DNA from: Massiliimalia sp964370215
Lineage (GTDB): Bacteria > Bacillota > Clostridia > Oscillospirales > Ruminococcaceae
Reading direction: 5' to 3'
Length of the DNA: 64,000 nucleotides
NCBI GenBank assembly: GCA_964370215.1
Contig: CAYJIM010000001.1
Location: 124,001 to 188,000 of the forward strand
Shown here: positions 8,211-17,339 of the stretch, in pieces
Position numbering within the stretch: position 1 is the first letter of the stretch
How the letters are laid out: each line of letters begins with the position of its first letter
The notes under the pieces: model-generated
Databases searched by the model: none
What the model saw: only the letters and a program-made list of their open reading frames with translations
Told to the model about the DNA's origin: nothing
Program-made: the position numbers and the translations under genes

Positions 8211-9596
8211 TCACTTTTCAATTTTTCTCTTTTTCCGTGCTCTTGCAGCACTGCGCTTTTTATTGTGATTGATGGTATAGAGGACAAATAGTATGACCCC
8301 GACAATCAATAGCCCACTCACAATTTTTACTGGGGTACTAAATAGGAAAATTAATATATCATTAGCAACGCTTTTAGCAGGACTTCGTTCCAACGCTTCG
8401 GTTGCTTGCAAATCGACACTAGCCAGTAGCACTTCGTTATATTTTACATCAATACTGCCGAGCACTTGCCCAACTACTATCGGCGCCTGTATTTCGGCTG
8501 GAATGTTGCGCACAAGATCCAGTGTTTCAATGTCCCAATCTCGTGGCAATAGTAGCGCAATATCTGATTCTGGCACGGCTAATACGTAGTCTTTGGTGGT
8601 GGACAGTGCAACCGGAATTTCTGCCGCAGTATAAACGTCCCCCTGTGTAACAATAGATTTTAATTGCAAATCAGCAAAGGCCCAGTCAAACAACATTTCT
8701 GCATCTTTATAGGTCGCATAGGTCCGTTTTTCTTCTTCATCCAAATAAGGGGCATTCAAGGCGATCAGTAGATAGGTTCTGGATCCATAGGTTGCAACAC
8801 TTGCCAGATGCTCCATACCTTCCGGTGTTCTTCCGATACGAATATTAGTCGCCGGTGGGTAATAATAGGAGGAGAGTGCCGAACTCATCAGATTGCTACT
8901 ATAAATACTGATGGGGTAGGTATGTTTATTGGTTGGTTCAATTTCATAATAGTTGGGACCTGAAATTTCTAAAAATTCTGGAAAGGAAATAGCATATAAT
9001 GCAATTTTTGCCATATCAGAAGCAGTACTATACTGCCCCTCTTGAGATAGTCCATGTACATTGACAAAATTTGTATTGGTACAACCAAGTTCTTCTGCAA
9101 ATTGATTCATTCTGGTGATAAAGGTAGTCTCATCACCGCCTAGATATGCTTTCCCAACATAGCGAGCCAACACTTCCGAGGTGTCATTGGCTGACTGAAC
9201 CATCATGGTGACCAAGAGATCTCGAATGGAAACCTCTTCCCCAGCGACCAGTTCTGAAAGTGTCCCACCAAGCTCATACCATTTCGGATTGTTCATAATG
9301 TCCTCATCACAAATAATTTTTGTATCGAGTTCATCGGCAGGTACATAGTAAAATACCAGAGCAGCCGTCATAATTTTTACCAGTGCACCTGGATCCAACT
9401 GTTGTATTTCATTTTTCTGGTAAGCTAGCGTTTCGGTTTCAACATCGACCAAGACCACGCTATTGCTCAGTACTGGTTCTTCGGGTACAATAAAATACTC
9501 CATATAGTACGCATGCATCACTTGTTGTGCCCATATCGGTTGGCTTATTGTGATCAGCAAAACCATACAAAGCAATGCTGTAATTATTTTTTTCAT
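8211..9596 (-). CDS. D-alanyl-D-alanine carboxypeptidase-like protein (S11 family) with degenerate active site
   Basis: The fold is that of DacA/DacF penicillin-binding proteins, which trim peptidoglycan stem peptides outside the membrane. There is an N-terminal signal peptide (residues 1-23), an S11 domain (about 44-320), a beta-rich C-terminal domain and a C-terminal membrane helix (about 425-445) with a basic tail. The catalytic motifs are not intact. The SxxK motif reads ALVK (residues 71-74), so the acylated serine is alanine. The KTG motif reads RIG (253-255). Only SxN (SAN, 135-137) is conserved. The frame is open and the rest of the domain is well kept, so this looks like a selected non-catalytic paralogue, not decay. 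It is first in an operon with trmL and degV. Confidence 0.88.
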   Translation of the reverse strand: MKKIITALLCMVLLITISQPIWAQQVMHAYYMEYFIVPEEPVLSNSVVLVDVETETLAYQKNEIQQLDPGALVKIMTAALVFYYVPADELDTKIICDEDIMNNPKWYELGGTLSELVAGEEVSIRDLLVTMMVQSANDTSEVLARYVGKAYLGGDETTFITRMNQFAEELGCTNTNFVNVHGLSQEGQYSTASDMAKIALYAISFPEFLEISGPNYYEIEPTNKHTYPISIYSSNLMSSALSSYYYPPATNIRIGRTPEGMEHLASVATYGSRTYLLIALNAPYLDEEEKRTYATYKDAEMLFDWAFADLQLKSIVTQGDVYTAAEIPVALSTTKDYVLAVPESDIALLLPRDWDIETLDLVRNIPAEIQAPIVVGQVLGSIDVKYNEVLLASVDLQATEALERSPAKSVANDILIFLFSTPVKIVSGLLIVGVILFVLYTINHNKKRSAARARKKRKIEK

Positions 9597-9683
9597 AGTC
9601 CCTCATACTTCTGTTATTATCGTCTTGCAATAAGTAATCTTTTGCCTTACTCATGCTACTATCATCTAAGAAGCAACAGTAAT

Positions 9684-9711
9684 ATTATAACATAAATTTT
9701 ACTTTTTACAA
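9684..9711 (-). promoter_or_regulatory. Sigma-A promoter for the carboxypeptidase-like gene, trmL and degV
   Basis: On the minus strand TTGTAA (9706-9711) and TATAAT (9684-9689) are separated by 16 bases, about 90 bases upstream of the start codon. Confidence 0.65.
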
Positions 9712-9742
9712 GTCGTTTTTGATTTGACAAAATACACAGATC

Positions 9743-9777
9743 AAAACTCCTTGTAGCATTATCCTACAAGGAGTTTT
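9743..9777 (-). terminator. Terminator of the yicC-to-thiN operon
   Basis: A perfect 14-bp stem (9743-9756 with 9764-9777) around a 7-base loop lies just after thiN and ends in a T-run on the minus strand. Confidence 0.85.
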
Positions 9778-9787
9778 ATTCGTAATG

Positions 9788-10411
9788 TTACACTTCAGTG
9801 GATTGGATCAATAGCAAAATACCGTCGGTAAAATCAATGGTTGCATGATCTTGTGTAACTTCATTGCTGACACCCAGTGGGTAGGTTTGTGTCAGTGTCC
9901 CCTGTTGTAGTGGATATTTCGTACCACAAATGGTCACTCCTTCACATCGTTCAGTGTAGCTAAAGACAGATAAATATTGAGAGTGCTCTTTTTTGACGGT
10001 GTGTGTACCTGGGTATAATGCGGTCATTTTATTTTGCTCATCAATCAGCGTGCAAGTATACCCTTGTCCCGTCATCCACACAAGCAGTTGAATTGCAGCA
10101 AAGGTATGATCCAATCGGCCACCCAACACTCCCGCAACAATAAACTCTTGATAACCGCGTTTGATTCCTAGTTCAAGCGCCAGTTGCAGATCGGTATCAT
10201 CCTTTTCCGGACGTACCTTCACCACAGTTGGAGCATCACCATCGGTTTGCGAATCAAAGTCCCCTACCAAACAATTCACGGTAAGATTCATCTGCACGGC
10301 ATGTCGGTATCCACCATCTGCACAAATCAAACAATCATTTGCTGTTGGATGGAATGGCAGTTGTTGATAGTCGGCAATGGGTGCCGCCCCCAAAATATAA
10401 CAACGGCTCAT
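9788..10411 (-). CDS. thiN: Thiamine pyrophosphokinase
   Basis: ThiN transfers pyrophosphate from ATP to thiamine to make thiamine diphosphate. The 207-residue protein has the conserved acidic motifs CADGGYRHA, LVGDFDS and KDDTDLQLAL in the N-terminal half, and a C-terminal beta domain that binds thiamine. Start choice: the ATG at 10409-10411 overlaps the rsgA stop as ATGA and has GGGAG eight bases upstream, which indicates translational coupling. A longer frame begins at 10426. In Bacillus the rpe gene usually lies between rsgA and thiN, and here it is missing. With the thi cluster at the right edge, the genome can both make and salvage thiamine. Confidence 0.93.
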   Translation of the reverse strand: MSRCYILGAAPIADYQQLPFHPTANDCLICADGGYRHAVQMNLTVNCLVGDFDSQTDGDAPTVVKVRPEKDDTDLQLALELGIKRGYQEFIVAGVLGGRLDHTFAAIQLLVWMTGQGYTCTLIDEQNKMTALYPGTHTVKKEHSQYLSVFSYTERCEGVTICGTKYPLQQGTLTQTYPLGVSNEVTQDHATIDFTDGILLLIQSTEV

Positions 10412-11310
10412 CGTTTTCGCTCCCATTCCTTAATTTGCTTTGCCTCTTCATATAAGGTGCAATAACTTTGATGCCTGCTTTTTGCAATCTTGCCTTCTGA
10501 TAATGCTTGCAGTACAGCACATCCTTTTTCAACTGTGTGCGAGCATCCGTGGAATTTACAACCCTCTGTGTAGTCCGCAAATTCTCGAAAACAATATTGC
10601 AATTGATCTTTTAAGATGACATCGTATTGCATCAAGTCCATGGTACTGAAGCCTGGGGTATCGGCAACATATCCACTTCCATCCGGTAACGGATAGAGCA
10701 TAACGTCACGTGTAGTGTGCTTCCCACGCCCCAACTTTTGACTGGTCTCTCCTGTTTTGATTTGCAAATCTGGAAAAACTGCATTGAGAAAACTGGATTT
10801 ACCAACCCCACTATTGCCGGTAAATGCGCTAACCTTGCCCTGTAGCAGTGAAAACGCTTCCCGTGCAAAGACAGGATCATCATTGTTGACAGATAGCACT
10901 TGAAAGCCTGCTTGTCGATACAAGTTGACGAGTGTTTGAGGATCTTTTAGATCCTGCTTTGTGACAACCACAATCGGTTCAATGTCCTTATACTCGCTCA
11001 TTGCTAAAAATTTATCTAACACGAGTAAATTAGGCACAGGATCACAAACAGAGGTGACAATAAACAGCTGATCCAAGTTTGCCAATGGTGGTCGCAGAAT
11101 TTCGTTTTTTCGTGGGAGTATTTTTGATACTGTTCCCTGCTCGTTTTGTTCTACTACAATCTCTACATGGTCGCCAACAACAGGAGAGGTTTCCCGTTTG
11201 CGGAAAACCCCCCTTGCGCGACATTCATAAAGATGATCATCAACCTGTACATAATAGAATCCACCAAGTGCTCGTACAATCAATCCTTGTAATGTCTTTT
11301 TCATCATCAT
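10408..11310 (-). CDS. rsgA: Ribosome small subunit-dependent GTPase RsgA
   Basis: RsgA is a circularly permuted GTPase that helps late maturation of the 30S subunit. The order of motifs shows the permutation: an N-terminal OB fold, then TKQD (G4), then GNSGVGKSS (G1, Walker A) and DTPG (G3). A C-terminal zinc-binding segment with CKFHGCSH and a following Cys completes it. The 300-residue length is normal. Its start overlaps the prkC stop by one base (TAATG) and its stop overlaps the thiN start. In B. subtilis the orthologue (CpgA) is phosphorylated by PrkC, so cotranscription with prkC here fits a known functional link. Confidence 0.96.
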   Translation of the reverse strand: MMMKKTLQGLIVRALGGFYYVQVDDHLYECRARGVFRKRETSPVVGDHVEIVVEQNEQGTVSKILPRKNEILRPPLANLDQLFIVTSVCDPVPNLLVLDKFLAMSEYKDIEPIVVVTKQDLKDPQTLVNLYRQAGFQVLSVNNDDPVFAREAFSLLQGKVSAFTGNSGVGKSSFLNAVFPDLQIKTGETSQKLGRGKHTTRDVMLYPLPDGSGYVADTPGFSTMDLMQYDVILKDQLQYCFREFADYTEGCKFHGCSHTVEKGCAVLQALSEGKIAKSRHQSYCTLYEEAKQIKEWERKR

Positions 11311-13424
11311 TACCCGATCGGATGTTGAACATCCGTCCCATCAGTAGATGGTGTTGGATCCGTAGACGGCGTTGGCGCTGTAGACGGCGTTGGCGCTGTA
11401 GACGGCGTTGGCGTGGTAGATGGTGTTGGCGTGGTAGACGGCGTTGGTGTGGTAGATGGCGTTGGCGCTGTAGACGGCGTTGGTTCCGGCACTGATGGTA
11501 CTGGTGCTTGGATCAACGCTTGGTTAACACTGACAACAGCACCAGATTGATCGTCAAAGTTCATATCAACAATAGCAAAGGTCTGGCCGTTTACCATAAT
11601 AACTGCTTGTTTGCTACCCGAAGACTTCGCTGTCCACGCGAGGCTACCGGTTGCTGGATTGACGGATAAAGTGTCCACCAATTGCCCATCCAAATAAACC
11701 TCAAAGGTGAGCGTTTCGTTGATCGGTGTGCCACTAAATGGGATGGTAACTGTCAATTCTTTTTCAGGTGGAACCCCCGTACTGACATAGACAACAACAA
11801 TGGCATTTTTGGCAGCATTGGTACCCGGTGCAGGATCTTGCCCGACAATGGTGCCTCTAGTCGAAGAACTTGCACGGTCTACAAAGGATGGTGATAGTCC
11901 CAATCCTTTCAATGCAATACTCGCTTCTGATTCGGTCATTCCTGTCAAATTTGGAACCGGAATGTTTGCTTCATTTGCGCCAGTACTGTAGTAAATGACA
12001 ATACGCTGACCAACACGTAATGGCTCACCTGCCGCAGGGTCGGTACGAATGACGTTGTTTTGTGCAACTTCATCATGGAAGTCTCCAATCATACTGACAG
12101 TGAAGCCCATATCTTCCAACTTCTGTTTGCTTTCTTCAGCATTTAAGTTGGTGTAGTTTGGCATAGTAGAAACGGCAAGACCACTACTGACGACAAGTGT
12201 AACACGCACATTTTCTTTTACTCGTGTGTTAGCAACTGGAATTTGCGAAATGATGACGCCAGCTTCGTATTGTTCACTGATCTCTTCACTTTCAACAACA
12301 AGACGAACATTTTCATAGGCAGGATCGTATTTGATGTCTTCATAATTCAAACCAATCAAATCTGGCATATTAAATTCCGGTGTCGGCTCTTGTAACGCTG
12401 TCATAAAGATACTGATGGCGGCAATGGCAATGAGGACACAGGCAACCGATACAGCAATTAATATTTGTAGAGATGGAGATCCTTTTTTCTTTTTGCGGGG
12501 AGCTTCCTCTTCCTCATCTTCACTTTGACTGGACAGCGGATCAATATATTGTACCGCATCTTCATCCAACAAGTATTGATAATCAAAGATGATTTCCGGG
12601 TTGCGCTTAAATTCATCCAAATCACGCAACATTTCCGAAGCTGTTTGGTAACGCAGATCCGGATCTTTCTGCATGGCACGGATGACAATTTCTTCCAAGC
12701 CGCGCGGAATATTCACGTTGATGCTGCTTGGCAACGGTGGTTCTTCCTGCATCTGTTTAACGGCAATGGAAACAGGGGTGTCGCCATCAAACGGTACTTT
12801 TCCTGTCAGCATTTCAAAGAGCAGGACACCAACCGAATAGATGTCACAGCGATCGTCGGTCAAATCCCCTCTTGCTTGTTCAGGGCTGATGTAATGCACC
12901 GAACCAATGGTTTTTTCCGAAATGGTTCTACCGTGATCTCTGGCAAAACGAGCAATGCCAAAGTCCATGACCTTGACAGTCCCGTCCTGTAACAGCATGA
13001 CATTTTGCGGTTTGACATCACGGTGTACAATCCCATTGTCGTGCGCATGTTGTAAGGCACGCAGTATTTGCACAACAAAGTGAATGGCCTCGTTCCAAAA
13101 GACTGCAGCTTGTTGTTCGATATATTCTTTCAGTGTAATACCGTCGACATATTCCATCACGATATACTGAATATTTTCTGCAAAATTGACGTCAAAAATT
13201 TTGACAATATTGGGATGTGACAAGACAGCAATTGCCTTGGATTCATTACGGAATCTTCTCTTAAATTCCTCATTTTGTAAATATTCTTGCTTTAAAATTT
13301 TGACAGCAACCAGACGATTTTGGGTTGTATCCATCGCAAGATAGACATCTGCCATCCCACCAATGCCGATTAACTCCCTAATCTCATATCGGTCATCCAA
13401 TATTTTGCCGATATATTGACTCAT
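11310..13424 (-). CDS. prkC: Ser/Thr protein kinase with PASTA domains (Stk1/PrkC family)
   Basis: This membrane kinase senses muropeptides or lipid II outside the cell and phosphorylates cytosolic targets. The kinase domain (about residues 10-275) has GIGGMADVY, the catalytic HRDVKPQN and the DFG loop. A basic stretch is followed by one membrane helix (about 325-348), three PASTA repeats (about 355-560) and an extra beta domain of about 80 residues, like the terminal Ig-like domain of staphylococcal PknB. The last residues are a Thr/Pro/Ser tail made of eight six-residue repeats. The start at 13424 is chosen because GGAG lies at proper distance. An ATG six bases earlier is too close to it. 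The cognate phosphatase gene is immediately upstream. Confidence 0.95.
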   Translation of the reverse strand: MSQYIGKILDDRYEIRELIGIGGMADVYLAMDTTQNRLVAVKILKQEYLQNEEFKRRFRNESKAIAVLSHPNIVKIFDVNFAENIQYIVMEYVDGITLKEYIEQQAAVFWNEAIHFVVQILRALQHAHDNGIVHRDVKPQNVMLLQDGTVKVMDFGIARFARDHGRTISEKTIGSVHYISPEQARGDLTDDRCDIYSVGVLLFEMLTGKVPFDGDTPVSIAVKQMQEEPPLPSSINVNIPRGLEEIVIRAMQKDPDLRYQTASEMLRDLDEFKRNPEIIFDYQYLLDEDAVQYIDPLSSQSEDEEEEAPRKKKKGSPSLQILIAVSVACVLIAIAAISIFMTALQEPTPEFNMPDLIGLNYEDIKYDPAYENVRLVVESEEISEQYEAGVIISQIPVANTRVKENVRVTLVVSSGLAVSTMPNYTNLNAEESKQKLEDMGFTVSMIGDFHDEVAQNNVIRTDPAAGEPLRVGQRIVIYYSTGANEANIPVPNLTGMTESEASIALKGLGLSPSFVDRASSSTRGTIVGQDPAPGTNAAKNAIVVVYVSTGVPPEKELTVTIPFSGTPINETLTFEVYLDGQLVDTLSVNPATGSLAWTAKSSGSKQAVIMVNGQTFAIVDMNFDDQSGAVVSVNQALIQAPVPSVPEPTPSTAPTPSTTPTPSTTPTPSTTPTPSTAPTPSTAPTPSTDPTPSTDGTDVQHPIG
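11343..11480 (-). repeat. 18-bp tandem repeat in the 3' end of prkC
   Basis: About 7.7 copies of an 18-base unit encode the hexapeptide TPSTxP, with x being Ala, Thr or Asp. Copies are nearly identical at the DNA level, which favours slippage, and any change in copy number keeps the reading frame. The product is a Pro/Thr-rich extracellular tail. Confidence 0.9.
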
Positions 13425-13505
13425 ACTCATACTCCATTCTGCCGCTTCGCTCGGCTCATATTTTTAGTCATTTCCGTGACGAAGAATGATAAACAATAGT
13501 TTTAT

Positions 13506-14258
13506 TTATGCTTGATCCTGTCCGACCACCAAATCGGTCATCAATACAGCAGTGATGTTATCCACACCACCATTCTCATTTGCTACTTCGATGAGACGAT
13601 CGCAAACAGTTTCAAAGGGTGCTTCTTGTAGCAACTGCTGCAGTTTATCATCATGACAGCAATTTGTCAAGCCATCGCTACATAATAAGAGTGAGCGATC
13701 TTCGATATGGCTGATTTCCAAATAATCAATGTCTACAATGAGATCGACACCAACTGCACGGGTGATCATGTTGCGTCGTGGATGGGTCAACGCTTCTTCT
13801 TCAGTAATTTTGCCAGCATCCAATAATGCCTGCACCACCGAGTGGTCGGTTGTCAACTGCAGGAGTTGTTCCCGATCTGAAATGTATACACGGCTGTCAC
13901 CGACATGGGCAATATGGGCAATGCCATCATGCACCAAAACCAATACACAGGTCGTCCCCATACCACGATATTCCGCATCTTCTTGTGCTTTTTCATAGAC
14001 CGCTAAATTCGCTTCACTAACGGCATTGATAACAAGATCACGACAATCCTCTGTCGTCATCGAACGTGCAAAATGTTCTTTTAAGTGGGATTGGATGATA
14101 CGATCAGCAATGGCACTTGCCACCTGCCCACCGTTTTCACCACCCATGCCATCACAAACAACGCCATAGCCACTCCAGTCAGAAAAGGTATCAAACCCAA
14201 ACATATCCTGATTGGTTTGTCGTCGCTTGCCAATGTCTGTTCTACCAAATAATTTCAC
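13506..14258 (-). CDS. prpC: PP2C-family Ser/Thr protein phosphatase
   Basis: It removes phosphate from targets of the PASTA kinase. The 250-residue protein has PP2C metal-binding motifs: the early Asp-containing RQTNQD, CDGMGGENGG near residue 35, HVGDSRVY near 110, the LLLCSDGL motif and the C-terminal GGVDNITAV with the last metal ligand. I use the GTG at 14256-14258, with GAGGTGA seven bases upstream. The frame is open further to a TTG at 14282 that has no ribosome site. It lies 24 bases after rlmN and 81 bases before prkC, the conserved order rlmN-prpC-prkC. Confidence 0.94.
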   Translation of the reverse strand: MKLFGRTDIGKRRQTNQDMFGFDTFSDWSGYGVVCDGMGGENGGQVASAIADRIIQSHLKEHFARSMTTEDCRDLVINAVSEANLAVYEKAQEDAEYRGMGTTCVLVLVHDGIAHIAHVGDSRVYISDREQLLQLTTDHSVVQALLDAGKITEEEALTHPRRNMITRAVGVDLIVDIDYLEISHIEDRSLLLCSDGLTNCCHDDKLQQLLQEAPFETVCDRLIEVANENGGVDNITAVLMTDLVVGQDQA

Positions 14259-14282
14259 GCATTTCACCTCAACAATGAACAA

Positions 14283-15323
14283 TTATTGTTGCAACTGTTG
14301 GTCACGCCGTAGCTGACCACAAGCTGCTTGAATATCTGCACCCAATGTACGTCTGATGGTTGCATTGATCCCATGTGTCTTGAGTACCTCACAAAACCGC
14401 TTGACGCTTGCTTGATCAGAACGTTCAAAAGATGTTTCTTTTACAGGATTGACCGGAATGAGATTGACATGACAGAGTTGTCCTTTTAAAAGAGTGGCCA
14501 AGGCTACTGCTTCTTGTTTGCTGTCGTTTTTTCCGGCAATTAACGCATACTCAAAAGAAATACGTCGTCCTGTTTGTTTTGCGTATCGTTTGCAAGATGA
14601 CAATAAGACTGTAATCGGGAAACGTTTGTTGATGGGCATCAACTGGTCTCTGATCGCATCATTGGTTGCGTGGAGCGATACTGATAATGTAATTCCTAGC
14701 TTGTAAGTGGCCAGTTCATCAATCTTATCGACCAATCCACAGGTGGACAACGAAATATTTCTCATACTTATAGTAGCACCAATCGGTGAATTTATCAACT
14801 GTAAAAATTTGAACACCTCATGAAAATTGTCGAGCGGTTCGCCAATACCCATCAATACCACATGTGAAATACGCAGATCTAAATCCTGTTCGGTACGGTA
14901 AATCTGCTCTAGTAGTTCTCCAGCGGTGAGATTTCGCACAAACCCTGCCTTAGTCGAAGCACAAAAGGCACAACCCATTTTACAACCAACTTGTGTGGAA
15001 ATGCAAATGCTATTGCCATGTTGGTATCGCATGAGTACCGTCTCAACATATTCCCCATCCGACAAGCGATATAAAAACTTCACCGTACCGTCCAAAGAGG
15101 AAATCCATTTTTGTTCCTGCTGTATGCTGTCCAATGTTGACACCGCTGTAAGTTCTTGTCGCAGTGTCAACGGCAGATTTGTCATCTCGTCGATGGCGGT
15201 AACCTTTTTCTTGTGGATCCAATCAAACAACTGTTTGGCACGAAATTTCGGCTGTTTTAAGGTAAGGAGCAGTGTCTCCAACTCTTCTAAAGACAAACAA
15301 CGCAAATCTGCTTTTTGACTCAT
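14283..15323 (-). CDS. rlmN: Dual-specificity 23S rRNA/tRNA adenine-C2 methyltransferase RlmN
   Basis: RlmN is a radical SAM enzyme that methylates C2 of A2503 in 23S rRNA and A37 in some tRNAs. The 346-residue protein has an N-terminal helical RNA-binding domain and the CxxxCxxC cluster motif as CKMGCAFC near residue 115. A C-terminal catalytic Cys is expected near residue 338, where AACGQL is seen. The family uses a second Cys as methyl carrier. The start ATG overlaps the rsmB stop as ATGA. No sign of the Cfr resistance paralogue was noted. Confidence 0.95.
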   Translation of the reverse strand: MSQKADLRCLSLEELETLLLTLKQPKFRAKQLFDWIHKKKVTAIDEMTNLPLTLRQELTAVSTLDSIQQEQKWISSLDGTVKFLYRLSDGEYVETVLMRYQHGNSICISTQVGCKMGCAFCASTKAGFVRNLTAGELLEQIYRTEQDLDLRISHVVLMGIGEPLDNFHEVFKFLQLINSPIGATISMRNISLSTCGLVDKIDELATYKLGITLSVSLHATNDAIRDQLMPINKRFPITVLLSSCKRYAKQTGRRISFEYALIAGKNDSKQEAVALATLLKGQLCHVNLIPVNPVKETSFERSDQASVKRFCEVLKTHGINATIRRTLGADIQAACGQLRRDQQLQQ

Positions 15324-16636
15324 ATTGTGCCCCCTTTTGCCTGCATCACAGCAATGAAAAATCCGTCACTGCCAAAATATTCAGGGAACAAGGTCAAGCA
15401 ATTGTTTTCACTATATTGGAGATAAGGTTCAGGTGGTGGAAGTAGTTCAAATGAAGGGTGCTCCTGTAAAAAGGCAGATACTACCTGATCATTTTCAGCG
15501 CGAGAGAGTGAGCAGGTCGCATAAATCAACCGACCATCTATTTTCACATATCGTGCAGCATTCTTTAGTATTTGAAGTTGAAGCTGTGGTAATTCAGCCA
15601 CAGAGGATTTTTCCTTATACTTAATTTCTGGCTTTCTTCTGATGATCCCAAATCCCCCACAAGGCACATCACAAAGTACCACATCTGCCTTTTCAAGATT
15701 TTGGTCAAACACCGTTGCATCTGAAAGTGTCGCTTGTATGTTGTCAAGGCCCAATCGATTTGCTGTTTGGCGAATCAACGAAATTTTATGTTCATAGAGG
15801 TCAAAGGCTACCACTCGTCCAGTATTTTGCATCTCAAGCGCCATGGAAAAGGATTTTGAACCCGGTGCAGCGCAAACATCATACACCAATTGATGGGGCT
15901 GTACCTCAGATAAGATGGCGCATAGCTGAGAAGCCAAATCCTGCACATAAAAATGTCCCTGTTGAAAGGTTTCCAAGCGCTCCAAATTACCCAGCTGCTT
16001 TAACTGTAACGCATTTGGTAGCGGCGTCTCTTTTACAATGATGCCGTGTTGCTGTAGCGTTTTAGCCAATTGTGTAGCGGTTGTTTTATTCGTGTTGACA
16101 CGAATGTAGATCGGCGCCGGCTTTAGTGCGTTTTGCAAAAAAGCAGTTGTGCGTTCTTTCCCATATTCTTCATACAGACGTTTCACAAGCCATTCCGGTG
16201 TTGAATAGGTAATAGATTTTTGAACCCATGGGTCCTTGCTAACCGGTAGTGATTTGCCGTCGCGTAAAAAACGACGTAAAATGGCATTGACCATGCCTTT
16301 GGCACTCACTTTTTTTACCGCATGGCAAAGTGTAACCGTTTCATTGACCGCAATGTTGTCCGACACTTGATCCATATACAACAATTGATAAAAGCCCATT
16401 TGCAAAATGACGCGCACTTCAGGGTCTAATTTTCGATTGGTGTATTGCTCAATGATGCGATCCAACGTCAATTGTCGCTCAATGACACCATAGACAAGTG
16501 CTGTAATAAAGCGATTGGCACTTGGTGGGGCATTTTTTGGCAACATTTGCTGTAACGCAAGATTGGAGTAGGACTGTTGCAATTGTAGTTGTAACAAAAT
16601 TTGTAAGGCGGTTTGCCTTTGTTGTTGAATATTCAT
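15320..16636 (-). CDS. rsmB: 16S rRNA (cytosine-967 C5)-methyltransferase RsmB
   Basis: RsmB methylates C967 of 16S rRNA with S-adenosylmethionine. The first 130 residues form a NusB-like RNA-binding domain. The C-terminal part is a Rossmann methyltransferase with VYDVCAAPGSKS (SAM binding). The two catalytic cysteines are in CDVPCGGFG and YATCSLSRAEN. The 438-residue length is typical. The ATG follows AAAGGAG. It follows the YugP-like protease gene by 9 bases and overlaps rlmN by 4, so the genes are translationally linked. Confidence 0.95.
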   Translation of the reverse strand: MNIQQQRQTALQILLQLQLQQSYSNLALQQMLPKNAPPSANRFITALVYGVIERQLTLDRIIEQYTNRKLDPEVRVILQMGFYQLLYMDQVSDNIAVNETVTLCHAVKKVSAKGMVNAILRRFLRDGKSLPVSKDPWVQKSITYSTPEWLVKRLYEEYGKERTTAFLQNALKPAPIYIRVNTNKTTATQLAKTLQQHGIIVKETPLPNALQLKQLGNLERLETFQQGHFYVQDLASQLCAILSEVQPHQLVYDVCAAPGSKSFSMALEMQNTGRVVAFDLYEHKISLIRQTANRLGLDNIQATLSDATVFDQNLEKADVVLCDVPCGGFGIIRRKPEIKYKEKSSVAELPQLQLQILKNAARYVKIDGRLIYATCSLSRAENDQVVSAFLQEHPSFELLPPPEPYLQYSENNCLTLFPEYFGSDGFFIAVMQAKGGTI

Positions 16637-16645
16637 GATACTCCT

Positions 16646-17338
16646 TTAATTACGTCGATTGGAAAGCATAATCAAACGTGCCAAGTTTAGTACGGCGGTC
16701 GCCAATGCTGCAACATAGGTCATCGCGGCAGCTTGCAACATACGTTTGGCACCGGTCAACTCTTCCCCATACAAAATATCCTGTTGCTCAATGGTTTGCA
16801 GTGCCCTTCTGGAGGCATTAAATTCCACCGGCAGAGTGATCAATTGAAACAAGACCACAAAAGCAAAGAGAAAAATACCAACGTTAATCAAAGCAGGAAA
16901 ACTAAAAATCAACCCGGCAATGGCAAGTGGGAATGCAATGGTAGAGCCGATCTTTGTCAGCGGAATGATGGCTTTTCGTATCGACATCGGCATATATTTT
17001 TGCTGAAATTGTACAGCATGACCACATTCATGTGCCGCTACACCGATGGCTGCAACCGAGGTTGAATTGTACACCGCATCGGACAGACGCACTACATTGA
17101 CAGTAGGGTCAAAATGATCGGTTAGCGATCCTGCCACACGCTGTATGGTAACATGTTGCAATCCGTTTTGATCCAAAATCAACCGTGCAACTTGGTATCC
17201 GGTATAGCCACGTGCGTTGTACTGTTTGCTGTAGCGATTGAAGGCAGATTTTACGCCAATTTGGGCCGCGACTGCGATGAGCATACTGAGAATGACCAAG
17301 CCATAAGAGGTCCAGTCGATTCCATAAAATAAAGGCAT
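16646..17338 (-). CDS. YugP-like membrane zinc metallopeptidase
   Basis: A membrane protease of unknown substrate in the YugP/DUF2268-like group of neutral zinc metallopeptidases. The 230-residue protein has an N-terminal membrane helix (LVILSMLIAVAAQIGV), the zinc motif in VAAHECGHAVQ near residue 105 and two or three further hydrophobic segments at about 125-175 and near the C terminus. It sits 1 base after fmt and 9 before rsmB. This insertion into the fmt-rsmB pair is, to my knowledge, common in Clostridia and absent from Bacillus. The context says only that it is made together with translation functions. Confidence 0.88.
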   Translation of the reverse strand: MPLFYGIDWTSYGLVILSMLIAVAAQIGVKSAFNRYSKQYNARGYTGYQVARLILDQNGLQHVTIQRVAGSLTDHFDPTVNVVRLSDAVYNSTSVAAIGVAAHECGHAVQFQQKYMPMSIRKAIIPLTKIGSTIAFPLAIAGLIFSFPALINVGIFLFAFVVLFQLITLPVEFNASRRALQTIEQQDILYGEELTGAKRMLQAAAMTYVAALATAVLNLARLIMLSNRRN

Positions 17339-17339
17339 A

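Noticed and set aside
8204..8305. 34-codon N-terminal extension of trmL
   Set aside because: It lies within the upstream carboxypeptidase-like gene, is not conserved, and the GAGGAAGG site points to the start at 8203.
11343..11480. Repeats that could be mistaken for a CRISPR array
   Set aside because: The units are contiguous 18-mers without spacers, they encode TPSTxP in frame with prkC, and no cas gene is nearby.
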